From assembly GCA_024305745.1 (NCBI GenBank), contig JAHRBS010000006.1, forward strand, positions 1,676,501 through 1,740,500: 64,000 bases of DNA, read 5' to 3'. Every line of letters begins with the position of its first letter. The stretch's first letter is position 1. The notes below the pieces were generated by a model. The model was not told the origin of the DNA and did not search any database. It saw only the letters and a list, made by a program, of their open reading frames with translations. Source of the DNA: Polyporus tsugae. Its lineage: Eukaryota; Basidiomycota; Agaricomycetes; Polyporales; Polyporaceae. Positions 11,748 to 23,940 of the stretch are shown here, in pieces. The translations under genes and the position numbers were made by a program.

Positions 11748-13050
11748 TCCAGGCTCCTACCCTGATATTCAGTACTGGTTAAGATCGGACTCGGAACAAC
11801 AGACACACCATTCCGTGCTTGGGTTGCCGTTAGCTTTGGGAGCGTAAAGAAGGGGGGAAATTTGCGAGGGCAAATTCCACACGAACCCTAAGACCACAGC
11901 AAAGCATATACTTATAGGCTCCAGGTCTCGTGGAGTCCCGCGGAACAGGTGTGCCGCGCGGCTCCCATTTGCGTTGGGATTCACGATTCTCCATATAGGT
12001 TTGCGTACCTTAGTATCTATGCCCGGCATGTCTGTAGAAACACAGAATCGTTGCAGGTACTATTTCTCACCTGCCATGTTCGAATCTCCCGGGCAGAGTA
12101 GTTGGCTGATTGCAATAGATCTCTTGGTAATCCGGTTCGCTGGCGGGCTTCAGGACAGGCTTCCTCACTATAAAGTCCATGGATCTACGATCATTGAGAG
12201 CGCATCAGCAGTTGGCCGGACAGTAGAACGACAGAAAACGCACCCAGAGTACAGTTATACTTGGACACTTCGGAGTTCGTTGGTGTTGTGAATATACTAC
12301 ACATATACCTATATCACGCCAGGAGCAAACTCCAACACATGATCCATTTTCCATCAACAGTCTTCAAATTGAGACATGCGTGACGTACTGGAACATTAAC
12401 GACAACCAGAACAGTCTTAGTCCACCTGCCGTAGAGATGCGCACGGGTTTGCATGCATGCACGTCCTACCGAACACGTCCTGTAGCGATCTATATCAGCG
12501 CGGCACTGCCAGGTTGCGAAACCTGACAAAGGTAGGCGGGCTGACCGTACTACTACTAGTAAGCAGGACCTACTGTAGAACTTGAAGGGAGGTGGCTGAG
12601 CTCGGTGGGCCACGGGACTGATCCCTACCGGCTTTTTATATATGCTGGTTACTTGCAAGGCCGACATGTGCAATCTTCGATGACTGTTAAGACCATATAT
12701 ATGTGAGCATCGTTCACATATTGTCTAGAAGGTGGAATGCAGGAGTACATAAAGTCTCTGATCGTGGAAAATCCGGCGTGGCCAAGCGGCGATGTTGGGA
12801 CGGAGAATGGCGGAATGTGAATGTGAAAATGGGCTTGGCAAGCTACAGGTGCCGTAATCGGAGTATGAAACGTGTTCTATTTGTAACTCCGAGTTGAATC
12901 TCAGCTGCGACAGCAACGGGCAGCCTGCATCCGCCGACACACTCTCACACTGCCATACCAACGACGCTGCGACCCTCGTCCTCTCCCTCTTTTCTTTCCT
13001 TTCGACAACCAGGAAGCTCGTCGGGGAGCACCTTGGTGCTGTAACTCACC
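11748..13050. other. Intergenic / chitin synthase 5' region
   Basis: About 1.3 kb with no supported gene. The part next to 13051 is expected to hold the promoter and leader of the chitin synthase; the CT-rich stretch 12960-13030 is consistent with a fungal leader. No clear TATA element was identified. Confidence 0.45.
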
Positions 13051-16000
13051 ATGGCCCACCGACAATCGACGATGCAGCAGCAGCTCGAGTCCGTCACCGA
13101 CCTCGCAACCCTCTCCCCCGTCTCGGAGGACATCATCGTCTCATGCATCCGCGAGCGGTTTATGACAGACAACATCTACACTAACCTCGGCACATCCGCT
13201 CTCGTCGCAGTAAACCCCCACAAGTATGTTCCCTCTAATTCCGACGCCGTCCTCCACAAGTACGCGGCCGAGTACCGCGACACCTCCCCCGACAAGGTCC
13301 GGCTTCCACCTCACATCTTCCAGCTCGCCAACCATGCCTACTACCACATGCGGAGGACGCAGCAGGACCAGTCGATCATCTTCACGTACGTGGTCTCAAC
13401 CTTGTTTGCGTGTCTTGTATTTCCCGTACTCTGTCCCCGTCGATCCCGACTCGTCGAAGGTGTGGCTCTGAGGACGACCCGTCTCTTGACGGGAACTCCT
13501 GTGCTGGCTGCCGGTGGGCGGTGTTCAGGGGATCAGCCGTGGCAAACACCCGCCTTCAGGAGTATTCCTGTCCGCCGGGATCTAAACATAGATCGGCCCT
13601 TGCCACGACAGACAAGAGGCCGTTCCCGGACTTAGGATACAGTCAGGGCAGCTGTTTGGGGAGTTGAAGTTTCCAGACAATTTCCGGATGTCCTGGGACT
13701 CGAGAGACCCAAGTAACCTGAGGGTTCTCTGTAACCGGAAATAGCATCCGACCTTTCCACGTGGGCACGGGCCTCGAGGTTGGTTCGCATGACTTACGCC
13801 CATTATCCACAGCGGTGAGACGGGCAGCGGCAAGTCCGAGAATCGCAGGCTTGCCATCAAGACGCTCCTCGAGCTCAGCGTCAGTCAGCCTGGGAAGAAG
13901 GGCTCGAAGCTCGGCCACCAGGTCCCCGCCGCCGAATTCGTCTTGGAGACGTTTGGCAACTCCCGCACGCTCTTTAACCCCAACGCCTCTCATTTCGGCA
14001 AGTACACCGAGCTCCAGTTCACCGAACGCGGGCGGATATCCGGTGTGAAGACCCTCGACTACTACCTCGAGCGGAGTCGCGTGTCCGGCGCCCCGTCAGG
14101 CGAGCGCAACTTCCACATCTTCTACTACTTGATCGCCGGTGCCTCCGCGGAGGAGCGGACACACATGCATCTCTCGGACAAGACTCCGTACCGGTACCTG
14201 GGTGCACGTGGACTGGCAGGCGGTCGTGCGGCGAACGGGGAACAGAACGATGACGCCGTGCGGTTCGAGCAGCTGAAGGTGGCACTCAAGAACGTCGGCT
14301 TCTCGAAGAGGCATGTCGCGCAGACGTGCCAGCTTGTCGCCGCAATCCTTCACCTCGGCAATCTCGAGTTCACCATCGACCGCCACCGGAACGAGGATGC
14401 GGCCGTCGTCCGGAACCTCGATGTCCTGCAGATCGTTTCTGATTTCCTGGGCGTGCAGCCCAGCGCCCTAGAGGCGGCGCTGTCGTACAAGACGAAGCTC
14501 GTGAAGAAGGAGCTGTGCACGGTCTTCCTCGACCCTGACGGTGCATCGGACAACCGGGACGAGCTAGCACGGATGCTGTACTCTCTCCTCTTCGCTTGGT
14601 TGAACGAGCACATCAATCAGCGCCTCTGCCGCGACGACTTTGCGACGTTCATCGGCCTGTTCGACCTCCCCGGGCCGCAGAACATGACGAGCCGTCCGAA
14701 CTCGCTCGACCAGTTCTGCGTCAACTTCGCGAACGAGCGTCTCCTCAACATCATCCAGAAGCGGCTGTTCGAGTCGCACGTGCAGGAGTACAACAACGAG
14801 GGCATCTCACGCTTCGTTCCGCATGTGCCCTATTTCGACAACTCGGAATGTGTGCGCATGCTCCAGAACCGCCCTGGTGGCCTCATCCACATCATGGACG
14901 ACCAGGCTCGTCGGGCGTCGCGCAAGACGGACCACACGATGGTGGAGGCGATCACAAAGCGGTGGAGCAACCACTCGTCGTTCAAGTCTGGTGGTATGGA
15001 CCGTGCAGGCTTCCCCACGTTCACGGTCAACCACTACTGCGGACCCGTCACGTACTCGGCGCAGAACTTCCTCGAGAAGAACCTGGACGCGCTCAACCCC
15101 GACTTCGTCTCGCTCCTCCGTGGCACGGCGACGGGCACGTCAGACGCCCCTGCCGCCGACGGATCTGGCTCCATGAACCCCTTCGTTCGTGGCCTGTTTT
15201 CCGCGAAGGCGATTGCCACCCAGGCACACCCTCGCAACGAGGACACCATCGTCGCTGCGCAGCAGCCCGTTAAGCCGATGCGCGCTCCATCGACCCGCCG
15301 CAAGAACACCATCAAGCGGATGCCGACGCTCAAGGAGGGCGAGATCGAGGAGAAGGAGGAAGAGGAGGCGCCAGCTTCGGGCGGAGCACCATGTGTCGCA
15401 GGCGAGTTCAGGGCGGCGCTGGACGTGCTGTTCGAAACGCTGGAGGACACGCAGTCGTGGTATGTGTTCTGCATCAACCCGAACGACGCACAGCTGCCGA
15501 ACCAGCTGGAGGGCCGTTCGGTGAAGGCGCAGGTGCGAAGCGTTGGCATGTCGGAGATCGCGCGCCGGAACGTGAACGTGTTTGAGGCGATGATGACGCC
15601 GGACGAGTTCACCCAGCGGTATCAGTCGCCGCTCTCTGCCGTGGGCGTCGGTGATAGCGATTCGCGGGCGCAAGTCGAACAGAGCAGGAACGCGCTGGGT
15701 TTGCAGGAGCGGGATATAGTCCTCGGCATGTCCATGGTGAGTGTCGTAAGCATCCAACCGCAACAAAGAATGTTGATTGATGTCTTCGTAGGTCTTCCTC
15801 TCGCAAGCAGCGTTCCGCCGCCTTGAAGATGATCTCCGCTCCAAGGATACGGAGGAGCAAAAGCGCAATCGCATTCGAGACGCCGAGGCAGAGGCTGGTC
15901 TTGACCCTCGCGGCTTGAGCGACCCCTATGCACCCTATCAAGTCCCTGGTGCTGAGTCCCCGTACCAAGCCGACTTCGGCGACCCCTTCAACCAATCTAG

Positions 16001-19000
16001 CCAAGCGCTTCCTCTCGTTGCCAACGCCTCTCCTTTCCAGCGGGCCGACATGTATGATGATTACGACGAACGCAAGTCCCTCCGCAGCGATGACTTCGAC
16101 GGCCGTAGCGCGTACACGAGTCAGCGCGATGAAGGCTCTGTGTCCAACTTTGGAACTGAATCCTACGCCCCCTCACGGAACATGTTCCAGAACGCCGACA
16201 CGAAGGGTCTGCTGGACAAGGAGGCGCTGGCTGGCGAGATCCAGGAGGGCGAAACGGCAGAGGTCCTGAAGGAGTCCTCGGCGCGTCGACGCTGGGTCGC
16301 CCTGTGCTGGATGCTCACCTTCTGGGTCCCGAATTTTGTGCTGCGGTACGTCGGACGGATGAAGCGGTTGGACGTCCGGCAGGCGTGGAGAGAGAAGCTC
16401 GCGCTCAACATGCTCATCTGGTTCATCTGCGCTTGCGCTGTCTTCGTCATCGTCTTCATTTCCCGCATTATCTGTCCCACGGAACACGTCTTCAACACCT
16501 CCGAGTTGAACGGCCACTCGTTCACAAACGACCCTAACGACGTCTACATCGCCATACGCGGGGAGGTGTTCGACTTGACGGCGATTTCCGCCAACCATGT
16601 ACGTGCCGTCAGCGTGGTTCCGTCGAAGTCCATCCTCAACTATGGTGGCACGATCGCGGACAACCTTTTCCCAGTTCAGGTACGTCCGTTGCACGCTAGA
16701 CTATAAGCTCGTAACTGATTGTCTGTTCAGGTCAGCGCGCTGTGTAATGGTATCTCGGGCAGTGTCAACCCTTATGTCGTGCTCACGAGCAAGAACGAAT
16801 CTTCGGAGCAGAACGCCCAATACCACGACTTCCGTTCCTGGACGAACGACCCCCGTCCGGACTGGTACTGGGAGAGGATGACGGAGATGCGTTGGAACTA
16901 TCGTCTTGGCTTTGTCGGCTACAGCCCTAAGCAGATCCGGTCCATGGCTGCTGCAGGAAACTCCGTCGCGATCTACAAAGGACTGGTGTACGACTTCACG
17001 ACCTACATCCACAACCCTCCAGCTATTGCCACTCTCCCCAATAATGCAGTGGCTCCCGGTGATATCGACACGAACTTCATGCACCAGTCCATCGTCGATG
17101 TTTTCCAACGCAACGCAGGTCAGGATGTCACGAAGGTCATCGACGGGCTCAACCTTGACTCGGCCACCTTGGACCGACAGCGTGTGTGTATGCGTAACCT
17201 CTTGATCATCGGGAAGGTCGACAATCGAAACTCGCCCCAGTGCCTCTTCGCCACGTACATCCTACTCGCCCTGTCGATTGTCATGGTCAGCGTCATCGGA
17301 TTCAAGTTCATCGCGTCCATCAACTTCAGCGCAGCCCGCGCGCCGGAGGACCACGATAAGTTCGTCATCTGCCAGGTGCCGTGTTACACAGAAGGGACCG
17401 CTTCGCTCAAGAAGACGATCGACTCGCTCGCGCAGATGAAGTACGACGACAAGCGCAAGCTGTTGTTTATCATTTGCGACGGTATGGTCGTCGGTTCCGG
17501 TAACGACATGCCCACTCCCCGTATCGTGCTCGAGGTCCTCGGTGCGAACCCTAACGTCGATGCGGAGCCGCTCAGCTTCCTATCCCTCGGCGAGGGCGCC
17601 AAACAGCACAACATGGGCAAAATCTTCTCTGGTCTGTACGAAATCGCTGGTCATGTCGTTCCGTACATCGTCGTGGTGAAGTGCGGCAAGCCAGGCGAGA
17701 AGTCCCGGCCGGGTAACCGTGGTAAGCGTGACTCCCAGATGGTGCTCATGCACTTCTTGAACAAGGTATGTGGTGCGTAATTACGCGTCATCGACCGCTG
17801 CTGAAGTGCGATCAGGTCCACTTCAACGCGCCCATGAACCCGCTGGAGCTTGAGATCTACCACCAGATCAAGAACGTCATCGGTGTCAACCCGACGTTCT
17901 ACGAGTATGTGTTCATGGTTGATGCCGATACGACCGTCGCACCGCTCTCTCTGAACCGGCTGATCTCCGCGTAAGTCTTGCGCTATTTTATCGAACGCAT
18001 CGATGCTAAGTCTTGTTTTAGTATGATCCACGACAAGAAGCTGCTCGGTGTCTGTGGCGAAACGGAGCTTGCGAACGCGAAGCAGTCTATCATCACGATG
18101 ATGCAGGTCTACGAGTACTTCATCTCCCACCACATGGCCAAGGCGTTCGAGTCTCTGTTCGGTTCCGTGACTTGTTTGCCCGGTTGTTTCACGCTTTACC
18201 GTCTGCGGACTCCGGACACTCACAAGCCGCTCTTCGTCAGCAACCAGATGATCGAGGACTACTCGGAGAACCGTGTTGATACGCTGCACATGAAGAACCT
18301 CCTCCATCTCGGTGAAGATCGTTACTTGACGACGCTGCTGCTCAAGCACTTCCCGATGTACAAGACGCAGTTCGTTCGGGACGCCCATGCGTACACCGTC
18401 GCGCCGGATGACTGGCAGGTTCTGTTGTCCCAGCGTCGGCGTTGGATCAACTCCACGGTCCACAACTTGGCCGAACTCATCTTCTTGGACCAGCTTTGCG
18501 GCTTCTGCTGTTTCTCCATGCGGTTCATCGTCATGATTGATCTTCTGTCCACGATCATCCAGCCTGTTACCGTCGCCTATGTGAGCGCAGCCTCTCACCT
18601 GTACCTTTTGTGGTGTCTGACTAACCTGATGGACAGATCATATACCTCATCTACCTTGCAACCGGTGCTCATTCGCAGATCCCAACGCTATCCATTGTCC
18701 TCATTGCGGCTGTCTACGGTCTGCAGGCGCTAGTGTTCGTCCTTCGTCGCAAGTGGGACATGATTGGTTGGATGATCTTCTACATCCTCGCTATACCGGC
18801 CTTCTCGTTCTTCCTGCCGCTCTACTCGTTCTGGCGTATGGACGACTTCTCCTGGGGTCAGACTCGTGTCGTCTTGGGAGAGTCTGGTAAGAAGTTGATT
18901 GTCCACGTAAGTGCCTGACCTCTTGGAGCAGTTGTGGGTTCTTATGATGTGCATTGCAGGACGAGGGCAAGTTCGATCCTCGCACCATCCCTCTCAAGTC

Positions 19001-19600
19001 TTGGAACGACTACGTACGTAGCGAGTTCGTTGTTCTGTTGCACATATCTGATGATTTTGTATCTATCTGCAGGAGAACGAACTCTGGGATAAGGAGTCGA
19101 ATCACAGCATTGGCTCTTGGGTACCTCCGACGAAGCTGCGCAACGATGGTTACGCCGACTCTCACACGGCATCCATCTACGGCCGCGAGACGTTCTATGA
19201 GCCCGCCATGTCACGCGCGTACTCGCCGGCGCCGTCGCAGATGCAGATGCAGATGATGTATCCCCCACCTGGATACCAATCTGGACGCAATACCCCGCTG
19301 TCACAGGTGATGGCACCAGGAGTGCTTCATCAGCCCACGCCTTCACGCCCCGCCACAGGCTACCTCGATGTCCAGATTCCCACAACACGAAGTCCAGAAG
19401 ACCAGGACTTCCTCGAAGGACCGTCGGACTCTGCGATCGAGGCTGCCGTCGAGGCGCACCTGCGTAATGCCGACTTGACGACTGTTACCAAAAGAGAAAT
19501 TCGCCGCCGTCTCGAGGAGCAATTTGGCCAGGACCTCTCCGCTCGCAAGCGGGTCATCAACGACGCCATTGACCGCGTGTTGCTCTCGCGTGCAGGTTGA
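13051..19600 (+). CDS. Chitin synthase with N-terminal myosin motor-like domain (class V/VII type)
   Basis: Polymerises UDP-GlcNAc into chitin at the plasma membrane. Exons: 13051-13385, 13813-15736, 15792-16679, 16731-17765, 17816-17970, 18022-18580, 18637-18906, 18960-19013, 19073-19600 (1915 aa). Domains in order: myosin-like domain (about 1-720, P-loop GETGSGKS at about 112-120 rebuilt across intron 1); two membrane helices (about 920-980); cytochrome b5-like domain (about 985-1060); a further helix near 1221; GT2 chitin synthase domain with QVPCYTEG (about 1263), VDADT (about 1428), [10 protein letters not shown] and QRRRW (about 1582); C-terminal helices; and a DEK_C-like tail in the last 55 residues. 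A 427-nt first intron interrupts the P-loop region. The motor lacks key switch residues (see findings). Closest known type: Ustilago Mcs1. Confidence 0.95.
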
Positions 19601-20320
19601 TCACAGACTCATTCACGTTGAATTACGACATCGACATTGCGAATTTGGTTCCCGTCTTGCAGTTTGGACATCTATGGACGCTATTCGTTACGTCGTCTAC
19701 GCACACATCGGTACTTTTCATTGCCTCACGCCACTATCGTTTTGTTTTCGCCCCAGCTCAGCATACATACATATGGACATTTTGGACTTTCGTCGTCGTC
19801 GCGCTTCGTCGTATGGCACTCTCTGACTCCCTCGTACAATAATTCCCCTCCACCCACCCACCGCCGTTAACACCAACAGATCACACCGCACCACGCTCAT
19901 GTATTTTGCTATATCCTATCGTAGTAGAGCCAGTTTCCGTCGTACCCTCGATGCGAACCATTTTTTAAGCAACAGGTGCATGCGATTCATGCCACTCCGC
20001 AGTCATCCGAGTCGCGGGGGGGACACGGTGGTAGGTCCGCGTACGCATGCAACAGTGCACTCACATCCTCATTAGTGTTCATGTTCGTCGACATGATCCT
20101 CTAGGTCCTTGAACGTCGGCGTACGTATTTATTCGCTATAGAGAGCAAGCGCATACATATTTAATTATGCATTCAGCAGGATCACATGTACATCTTCCGC
20201 AAACCCAGCTTTCGAGAATGATTTCTTAAGGATGTTGTTAGCAACATGGGAGTTTTGGAGCTTTAAGACTCCACAAACGACAAGGATGCTCCAGGCCGTT
20301 GATGTTCAAGCGTTCAGGGC
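19601..20320. other. Intergenic between convergent chitin synthase and P450 genes
   Basis: About 720 bp of 3' flanks. No gene or motif supported. Confidence 0.5.
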
Positions 20321-22442
20321 TTAGGCATGCGCTATGATCGATGCGGTGGCCGCCGCCGAACGAGGCTTGACAGTGCACCGAGCATCTTCGGCGTAACTGA
20401 GAGAGGGTGTCATTCACAAAAACCAACGCACCCAGCGCCACTCCCCGGGAAGCAAAAGGTACGTACGAGATGAACCCAGGCGTCATGCGGTGATCTAGGG
20501 CGATAGGGCGGCCGTCTGCATCCAGCGGCGGCGTGATGTTGAACGTGTGGAGGACCGAGGCTACGTTGATGAATAACGCCGCTTCTGCGAAGTGTCGCCC
20601 GGGGCAGATCCTATGACCGAGCATGTGAGTTTCTCTTCCTTCGCTTTACGACAGAGCACGACGGCGTCCTGACGAACCTTCGTCCAAAGCCGAAGACGAA
20701 CGCGAGCGGGTCCAGGACAGACGGGTCGAGCTTTCCGTCGCGAATGAAACGCTCCGGGCGGAACACGTGTGGATCTTCGTACACTGCGGGGTCGTGCATG
20801 CATGCCCTGCAGCATGACACAACCACGATATCAGTATCATACCAGGTTGCTCGGCAAGGAGGCGGAAGATGCTGACCATGTATTTGGGAGCAGGACTGTC
20901 CCCGCGGGAATGAAGTACCCGTTCAGCTCATCGTCAGCGGTCGTAGAGTGCGCGATGCCGAGCGGGGCAACCGTATGCCATCGCAGCGTCTCCTTGATGA
21001 GGGCATCTACGTAGACCAATGATTTCCAATCACTGAACTCCGGCATGCGACCGGGCCCGACGACGGCGTCCAGTTCGGCCTGGGCCTTCTTCTGAGCTTC
21101 GGGGTGCAAGGCCATAGCGAGGAAGAATGATTGGAAGGCGACGAACGACTGCCATCCTTAGTTAGCTTCTGCGCCCGCGTTGGGGATAGATCGCGGAAAT
21201 TACCGTGTCCGCTCCAGCTGGAAACGAACGAAAAATCTTCGGTCAGCAAACGTGGAAGTAAAGTATGGCTGAAGAATGCTCACCCGCGTAGCTCACAAAC
21301 CCGATGCCCTTGGCCAGGTCTTCGAGGTCCTCTGGGACTTCGTCAGAGTTTTCATCCAGAGCTAGCGTCTTGGCTACCATCGATTCAAGACCTTCTCCAC
21401 GCGCCTGATTGAGAAGAATCGTGGATTTGTTATCACGCCCCCCCCCGATTCGATGCACCGATGAAGAGCGCCTCACCATGCCTTCCTTCGTAGAAGCGAA
21501 GGGTACATTCTTCACATCATGGGCTGCTCCTCGCCAGCGCTCGAAGTCTGCCTTCCACGCGAAACCGGGAACCCACTTCGGAACATGTTTCAGGAAGGGG
21601 AACAGGTCGACGATGTACTTGCCGGGGACGAGCCCCTGCGAGACACCCTCTGACGACACGTCGAAAGTGGCCGCATATCTGCCATGGTCTTCGGTGAGGC
21701 CGATGCCATACACAGTCTTCAGAAGTGTTGCGAGGAATGTGCTGTTGATAGAATGAGTTATCGGTGTGCGTACCATTCACGATGAAGTTGGTACTCACTA
21801 ACGAATGTGGTCCTTGATCTGGGAAGGACTGTCTAGAAGCCGCGCAAGGAACTGGTGCGCCACAGCACGCTGGACGGGCTGGTATTGTTCTACAGCGCGA
21901 GCGGTGAAGTGCTGCCAGAAGTGGCGCCTGTATCGGCGCCATTTATGACCGTATGGCATGAAACCGAAGTTGGCATCCTGTCCAAGGCTACTCGTTGTGC
22001 ACATTGAGCGCCGATGCAATCTAGTATGCGCCGTGGCCACTCACAGCTCAATGACTGGAACCTGGGGTCTATCGGACGTGTTAGCTGCCCGTTTCTCGAG
22101 GCATTCGCGAACGACCTCCGGACTTCCCAGAATGACAGTCGATCGCCCTAGGATTCGGAAGTGGATGATGTCGCCTGTTGACTCAGGCGGCGTTAGCCAT
22201 CCATCTACCACTCGATGGCTGCTAGACTCACCGTACTGGGCCGTAAGGTCGCGGAAAGCAAACCACGCCTTATCACCCGGTATGTTGAATAGATTCCCGA
22301 CTACAGGGAGGGAAGGCGGACCAGGAGGTAAGGGACGTCCGCGAGAGCGTGCGCGCCATTTCGCGATCGAGCGCACATACAGTACGCACAACAGGCCGAG
22401 AACCAAGGAGACGGTTGGATAGATGTGTAGACTGAATTCCAT
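20321..22442 (-). CDS. Cytochrome P450 (CYP64-like), paralog A
   Basis: Microsomal class II monooxygenase. Exons: 22232-22442, 22045-22174, 21799-21987, 21477-21741, 21284-21404, 21204-21217, 20877-21148, 20678-20806, 20467-20610, 20321-20396 (516 aa). It has an N-terminal membrane anchor ([13 protein letters not shown]), PPGP hinge, I-helix AGADTS, ETLRWH (ExxR), FRPERF, and haem loop [16 protein letters not shown] with the cysteine just after the exon 8/9 junction. The ending [17 protein letters not shown] is only seen after removing the last intron (20397-20466). The I-helix AG.DT is encoded by a 14-nt micro-exon. Diverges from paralog B across a 1.5-kb spacer. Substrate unknown; this P450 type is often annotated as O-methylsterigmatocystin oxidoreductase-like, which says little about chemistry. 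Confidence 0.92.
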
Positions 22443-23940
22443 GGCTGAAGACGGGTATCAAGCCATGCAGTCAGGAGCTCTTTATATACTTATCATGGGG
22501 GTCAAGCGACAGCGGCGAAGGAATCAGGGCGCTACGATGTTTCCAAACAGGAGCCTACGCCTAATCTGTGTTTAAACAGCCATGCCAGTGATACGCACTG
22601 CGGGTGCTGTCATACCATCCGAGTGCGCATGGTGCTCACGCCTTCATATGGGGCATTGCTGAACCGGTGGTGGGGGCCCTATAACGCGTCTTCGATGAAC
22701 ACAAGACCCTCGAATCCGGTACACTAGAATCATCGCTTACTCACCGTCTAGATACTGCCAAAAGACGACCTTCTGCGGGGTGGCACCTCCGACATCGCGT
22801 ACTCTCGAGACAGGCCTCCCCAATGCACTCGCGGTTTTGCGCCTAACAAACAATGGAGAAGAATGAGCATCGGGTGATTCGCTAAGTCATGACACCTGAT
22901 GGCCGCTCATCTCACCGTTGCTGGTTTGACGGGACGTTCCTGAGAGTCCCAAGTACTTGCTTCACCCCATTTTCTAACTGTGTTTGGAATCCAGCACCAG
23001 TCAGGACGGTAACGGAGGAAAGTCCAAGTCCTGGTTAGAGGTCGTCAGCGGTCAACTTGACTGCGATCTGAGGCCAGCCGCCACGACAATTGCTCTTCGT
23101 CACGGTAACACCGCGGTCACAGTATCTCGTCACGGCGTCGTTTTGCTGCCAGGAGCCTAGTCACAGGCCTGCCACTACTCACTTCGTAGTACCGCCAGTG
23201 CCAGGTGTTCCATTCACTCCAAGTCCTGTCGACGGTAGTAGATCTCTACTTATCCATCGCAAGACCATCTGGCAGGACGTTCAGTGTATTTCCTGTCACT
23301 GCTTGACCTTCATCGCGGCCCCTTCCATAGTAAGTGCGTACTTAACGCTGTCAACGTCCAGACCCACTCGGGCGACACTCCCACAGGTCCCCGAGCATTT
23401 GACTGACTTTCACACCAAATGTCATCACTGGACAGCGCGCCGGCCCATCGCAAAGCACCCAAGACAACAGCCTGAGAGCTCCACCTCACGTCGGCCCGTC
23501 GGAACCGAATTACAGCACTGTCCCGCTTCGTCTCTTTGGTTTGGAGGACGGTGTAAACCGAGCTGTGACTCAGATCAGATTTTCGTAGAGAAGTCAAGAC
23601 TGGACGCCGACACCGTTCCCGTGAGAGTTTGCTGGGCGCACCCTCAACTACCCTCAACTCGAAGGCAGGCACAGCAGCCATTTGGGCGACACTGATCGAG
23701 TGGAAGTGACTTGCCTCGGGTCGCCTCTTCACCGGGAGACAAAATAGAGACGTAACGAATCAGGTGTGCCCTGGCATGAGTGCGTTAACCTTGTATGCTC
23801 GGCGCACTTACACCGCCCATACTTGCGATAAGATCTTGCCCCCCCCCCGCGTTCCACTTACCCACCCTCTCACCCTAGCCTCGCATTGTCTGGTTTTTCT
23901 CATGATCTCCAGCGGATTACTTGCAGCACCCACCTCGTTC
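22443..23940. other. Shared upstream region of divergent P450 genes
   Basis: About 1.5 kb between the two P450 start codons. A 201-codon open stretch at 23090-23695 has no recognisable domain and unusual composition. A run of ten C occurs at 23839-23848. No other gene supported. Confidence 0.5.
22481..22490 (-). promoter_or_regulatory. TATA-like box of P450 paralog A
   Basis: On the minus strand the sequence reads agtatataaa about 40 nt upstream of the ATG at 22442, in a good context for a TATA element of a regulated gene. The leader would be very short. Confidence 0.45.

Noticed and set aside
12017..12095. tRNA-like stretch: gcccggc at the 5' side, ttcgaatc and cccgggc at the 3' side
   Set aside because: The acceptor-like ends pair, but there is no A box, D stem or T stem around the ttcgaat loop.
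17651..18598. 315-codon open frame antisense to the chitin synthase
   Set aside because: Shadow of the GC-rich coding strand; no domain, and the sense strand has a clear gene.
23090..23695. 201-codon open frame between the P450 genes
   Set aside because: Composition (many Pro, Cys, His, Ser) and lack of any domain or neighbouring exon suggest chance.
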